Part shown: piece after piece, positions 4,032 through 6,447 of the stretch | Layout: every line of letters begins with the position of its first letter | Position numbering within the stretch: the stretch's first letter is position 1 | NCBI GenBank assembly: GCA_034927775.1 | Contig: JAYFPL010000130.1 | Coordinates: 1 to 6,447, forward strand | Length of the DNA: 6,447 bases | Source: IOR16 sp034927775 | GTDB lineage: Bacteria > Bacillota > Clostridia > Peptostreptococcales > Anaerovoracaceae | Direction of reading: 5' to 3' | Made by a program: the position numbers and the translations under genes | The notes under the pieces: generated by a model | The model's database searches: none | Told to the model about the DNA's origin: nothing | The model's input: the letters and a program-made list of their open reading frames with translations, nothing else

Positions 4032-6431
4032 ATGTTTAAAAACTTATCAGAAAAACCCATTGCTGAATTTCAAATGGAACAAGCTGATCAATGGGATAAG
4101 GAAAAATTACTGGAAAAGTGTGTTACAACAAGAGAAGGTATGCCATCTTTTATTTTTTATGAAGGACCTCCAACTGCAAATGGAAGACCGGGCATTCATC
4201 ATGTTATTGCAAGAACTTTGAAGGATTCAGTATGTCGTTATAAGACAATGCAGGGCTATGCAGTAAATCGAAAAGCCGGATGGGATACTCATGGTTTACC
4301 GGTTGAAATTGAAGTAGAAAAGCAACTGCAAATGAGCGGCAAGCAGGATATTGAAAAATATGGAATTAAGGAATTTAATCAGAAATGTAAGGAATCTGTA
4401 TTCACTTATGAAAAGCAGTGGAGAGAAATGACAAAACGTATGGGATATCTCATCGATATGGATAACCCTTATATTACCTTAGATAATGATTACATTGAAA
4501 CAGGCTGGTGGATTTTAAAGGAATTCTTTAAAGCTGGTTTGATTTATGAAGGGCATAAGATTCTTCCTTATTGTCCAAGATGTGGAACTGGACTTGCTTC
4601 TCACGAGGTAGCGCAGGGATATAAAGAAGTAAAGGTAAATACCATTACTGCAAAATTTAAAAAAAAGGATGCAGAAAATGAGTATTTTCTTGCATGGACA
4701 ACAACTCCTTGGACCTTAGCTTCCAATGTTTCCTTAACGGTAGGACCAACAGTTGATTATATTAAAGCAGAAAAAGACAGTGAAATTTATTATGTTGCGA
4801 AAGCATTGGCTGATAAAGTCTTAGGAAGAAGTAAGGATGGTGAAGCGCAATATAAGATTCTTTCCGAATTAAAGGGAAAGGATATGGAATATATGGAGTA
4901 TGAACAGCTTATGCCGTTCGTTACTCCCGATAAAAAAGCGTTCTTTGTAACTTGCGCTGATTACGTTACCATTGAAGATGGTACCGGTATTGTACACACT
5001 GCTCCTGCATTTGGTGAAGATGACTACCAGACAGGAAGAAGATATGATTTACCGGTTGTAAATCCTGTGGATGAAGAAGGAAAGTATACGGAAACGCCAT
5101 GGAAGGGTACCTTTGTTATGGACCCTGAGCTAGATGTAAAAATCATCAAATGGCTTGCTGCTGAAAATAAGATTTATACAAAAGAAAAGTTAGAGCATAA
5201 CTATCCACACTGCTGGAGATGCAGTACACCTTTGATTTATTATGCAAAGCCAAGCTGGTATATTGAAATGACAAAGTTAAAGGATCAGCTGGTTGCAAAT
5301 AACAATACCGTAAATTGGTTCCCTGAATTCGTTGGTGAAGGACGATTTGGAAACTGGTTAGCGGAAGTAAAAGATTGGGCAATTTCCAGAAATCGTTACT
5401 GGGGTACACCGATTAATATTTGGCGTTGTGAATGCGGTCATTTGGAATCCATTGGTTCTAGAGCAGAACTTGCTGAAAAAGCGATAGAAGACATTGATGA
5501 TACAATTGAATTACACCGTCCTTATGTCGATGATGTGCATATTGAATGTCCAGAATGCGGTAAAAAGATGAGTCGTATTCCAGAGGTTATGGACTGTTGG
5601 TTTGACAGCGGAGCTATGCCTTTTGCGCAAAGACATTATCCATTTGAGAATAGAGAAAACTTTGATGAAGAACTATTCCCGGCAGATTTTATTTGTGAGG
5701 GTATTGACCAGACAAGAGGATGGTTCTATTCCTTACTTGCAATTTCTACTTTTATAAAGGGAAAAGCACCATATAAAAATGTTCTGGTAAATGATTTAAT
5801 CCTAGATAAAAACGGCAAAAAAATGTCAAAGAGTAAAGGAAACACAGTTGATCCATTCCAAAAATATGATAAAAACGGTGCGGATGCTACAAGATGGTAT
5901 CTGCTGTATGTATCTCCAGCTTGGTCACCGACAAAGTTTGATGAGGATGGTCTCATTGAGATTCAAAGCAAATTCTTCGGTACATTGAAAAATGTATATA
6001 ATTTCTTGGTCCTTTATTCGAATAACGATAATATTGATGTAAACAGCCTATCTGTTGATTATGAGAAGAGACCGGAATTGGATCGTTGGATTTTATCTAA
6101 ATACAATAAACTTATAAAAGAAGCTACCTATGAAATGGAACATTACGATCACATGAAAACGGTTCGTAAAATACAGGAATTTGTAACAGAAGATTTGTCA
6201 AACTGGTATATCCGTAGAGCAAGAAGACGTTTCTATGGAGAAGAAATGAATGACGATAAGAAATCAGTGTATTTAACAACGTATGAGGTGCTTACAGGTA
6301 TTGTACAGCTTGCTGCACCATTTGCACCGTTTATTACAGATGAGATTTATACGAATTTAACCGGAGAGGAATCCGTACATCTTTCTTTCTATCCAAAAGC
6401 AAAAGAAACGTTAATTGATGAAAACGTATAA
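4032..6431 (+). CDS. ileS: Isoleucyl-tRNA synthetase, type 2, C-terminally interrupted (799 of about 1040 residues)
   Basis: A class I synthetase that charges tRNA-Ile with isoleucine in the cytoplasm. Domains in order: Rossmann catalytic core with PPTANGRPGIHHV (46-58) and GWDTHGLPVEIEVEK (83-97); a zinc-type knuckle CPRC (181-184); the CP1 editing domain with WTTTPWTLASN (222-232) and GTGIVHTAPAFGEDDY (317-332), whose threonines and aspartates form the hydrolytic site for Val-tRNA-Ile; CxxC at 394-397; ISRNRYWGTP (451-460); CPEC (506-509); DCWFDSG (521-527); KMSKS (597-601); then the helical anticodon-binding domain (from about 683). The sequence type matches the long, eukaryote-like IleRS2 class. 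The class signature HxGH is replaced by GIHH (54-57). Translation stops at TAA 6429-6431, inside the anticodon-binding domain and about 240 residues before the usual end. The next codons (S-I-M-D-L) look like continued homology in frame. Start: ATG 4032 with AGAAAGGG 10 nt upstream. It may be a pseudogene, a sequence error or a readthrough case. Confidence 0.93.
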   Translation: MFKNLSEKPIAEFQMEQADQWDKEKLLEKCVTTREGMPSFIFYEGPPTANGRPGIHHVIARTLKDSVCRYKTMQGYAVNRKAGWDTHGLPVEIEVEKQLQMSGKQDIEKYGIKEFNQKCKESVFTYEKQWREMTKRMGYLIDMDNPYITLDNDYIETGWWILKEFFKAGLIYEGHKILPYCPRCGTGLASHEVAQGYKEVKVNTITAKFKKKDAENEYFLAWTTTPWTLASNVSLTVGPTVDYIKAEKDSEIYYVAKALADKVLGRSKDGEAQYKILSELKGKDMEYMEYEQLMPFVTPDKKAFFVTCADYVTIEDGTGIVHTAPAFGEDDYQTGRRYDLPVVNPVDEEGKYTETPWKGTFVMDPELDVKIIKWLAAENKIYTKEKLEHNYPHCWRCSTPLIYYAKPSWYIEMTKLKDQLVANNNTVNWFPEFVGEGRFGNWLAEVKDWAISRNRYWGTPINIWRCECGHLESIGSRAELAEKAIEDIDDTIELHRPYVDDVHIECPECGKKMSRIPEVMDCWFDSGAMPFAQRHYPFENRENFDEELFPADFICEGIDQTRGWFYSLLAISTFIKGKAPYKNVLVNDLILDKNGKKMSKSKGNTVDPFQKYDKNGADATRWYLLYVSPAWSPTKFDEDGLIEIQSKFFGTLKNVYNFLVLYSNNDNIDVNSLSVDYEKRPELDRWILSKYNKLIKEATYEMEHYDHMKTVRKIQEFVTEDLSNWYIRRARRRFYGEEMNDDKKSVYLTTYEVLTGIVQLAAPFAPFITDEIYTNLTGEESVHLSFYPKAKETLIDENV

Positions 6432-6447
6432 TCAATAATGGATTTGG

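Noticed and set aside
5146..5956. Minus-strand open frames inside ileS
   Set aside because: The opposite strand encodes conserved IleRS motifs throughout; these frames have no start context or homology signal.
6429..6431. Stop-codon reassignment as the explanation for TAA in ileS
   Set aside because: TAA properly ends the P-type ATPase and small Fe-S genes in the same window, and TGA and TAG end others, so the code appears standard.

Overview
The window reads as chromosomal core sequence from an anaerobic, AT-rich Firmicute, probably a member of the Clostridia. The evidence is the low GC content, consensus sigma-A promoters, U-tract terminators, a tRNA-sensing T-box leader, an [FeFe] hydrogenase and a eukaryote-like (type 2) isoleucyl-tRNA synthetase. 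I cannot name the genus with confidence. Every recognisable gene is on the plus strand. TAA, TGA and TAG all end genes here, so the genetic code looks standard.

Layout. (1) 1-528: the 3' end of a type II cation (calcium-type) P-type ATPase, closed by a terminator. (2) 603-2526: a hydrogenase transcription unit with a consensus promoter. It encodes a 91-residue thioredoxin-like Fe-S protein and, 2 nt later, a group-B-type [FeFe] hydrogenase with a TTG start, and ends in a strong terminator. (3) 2553-3614: an Sfp-type phosphopantetheinyl transferase and RecX, 18 nt apart, with no promoter or terminator of their own that I can see. (4) 3625-6431: a consensus promoter, a complete T-box riboswitch with an AUC (Ile) specifier, and ileS.

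Functional reading. The small Fe-S protein is plausibly an electron-transfer partner of the hydrogenase, which probably exchanges electrons with ferredoxin to make or take up H2. The PPTase primes carrier proteins and RecX tunes RecA; they look like neighbours rather than one pathway. The T-box should allow ileS transcription only when uncharged tRNA-Ile accumulates.

Points worth attention. The ileS reading frame is closed by TAA at 6429-6431, about 240 codons short of the usual type 2 length. The few codons after the stop still look like IleRS in the same frame, suggesting a nonsense mutation, a sequence error or readthrough. The IleRS carries G-I-H-H where class I synthetases have H-x-G-H, a swap linked to extreme mupirocin resistance. 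A second hairpin with a U-tract lies between the T-box terminator and the ileS ribosome binding site. The small Fe-S protein lacks the fourth cysteine of the usual [2Fe-2S] motif but has an extra one. I see no undescribed multi-gene system, mobile element or CRISPR array.
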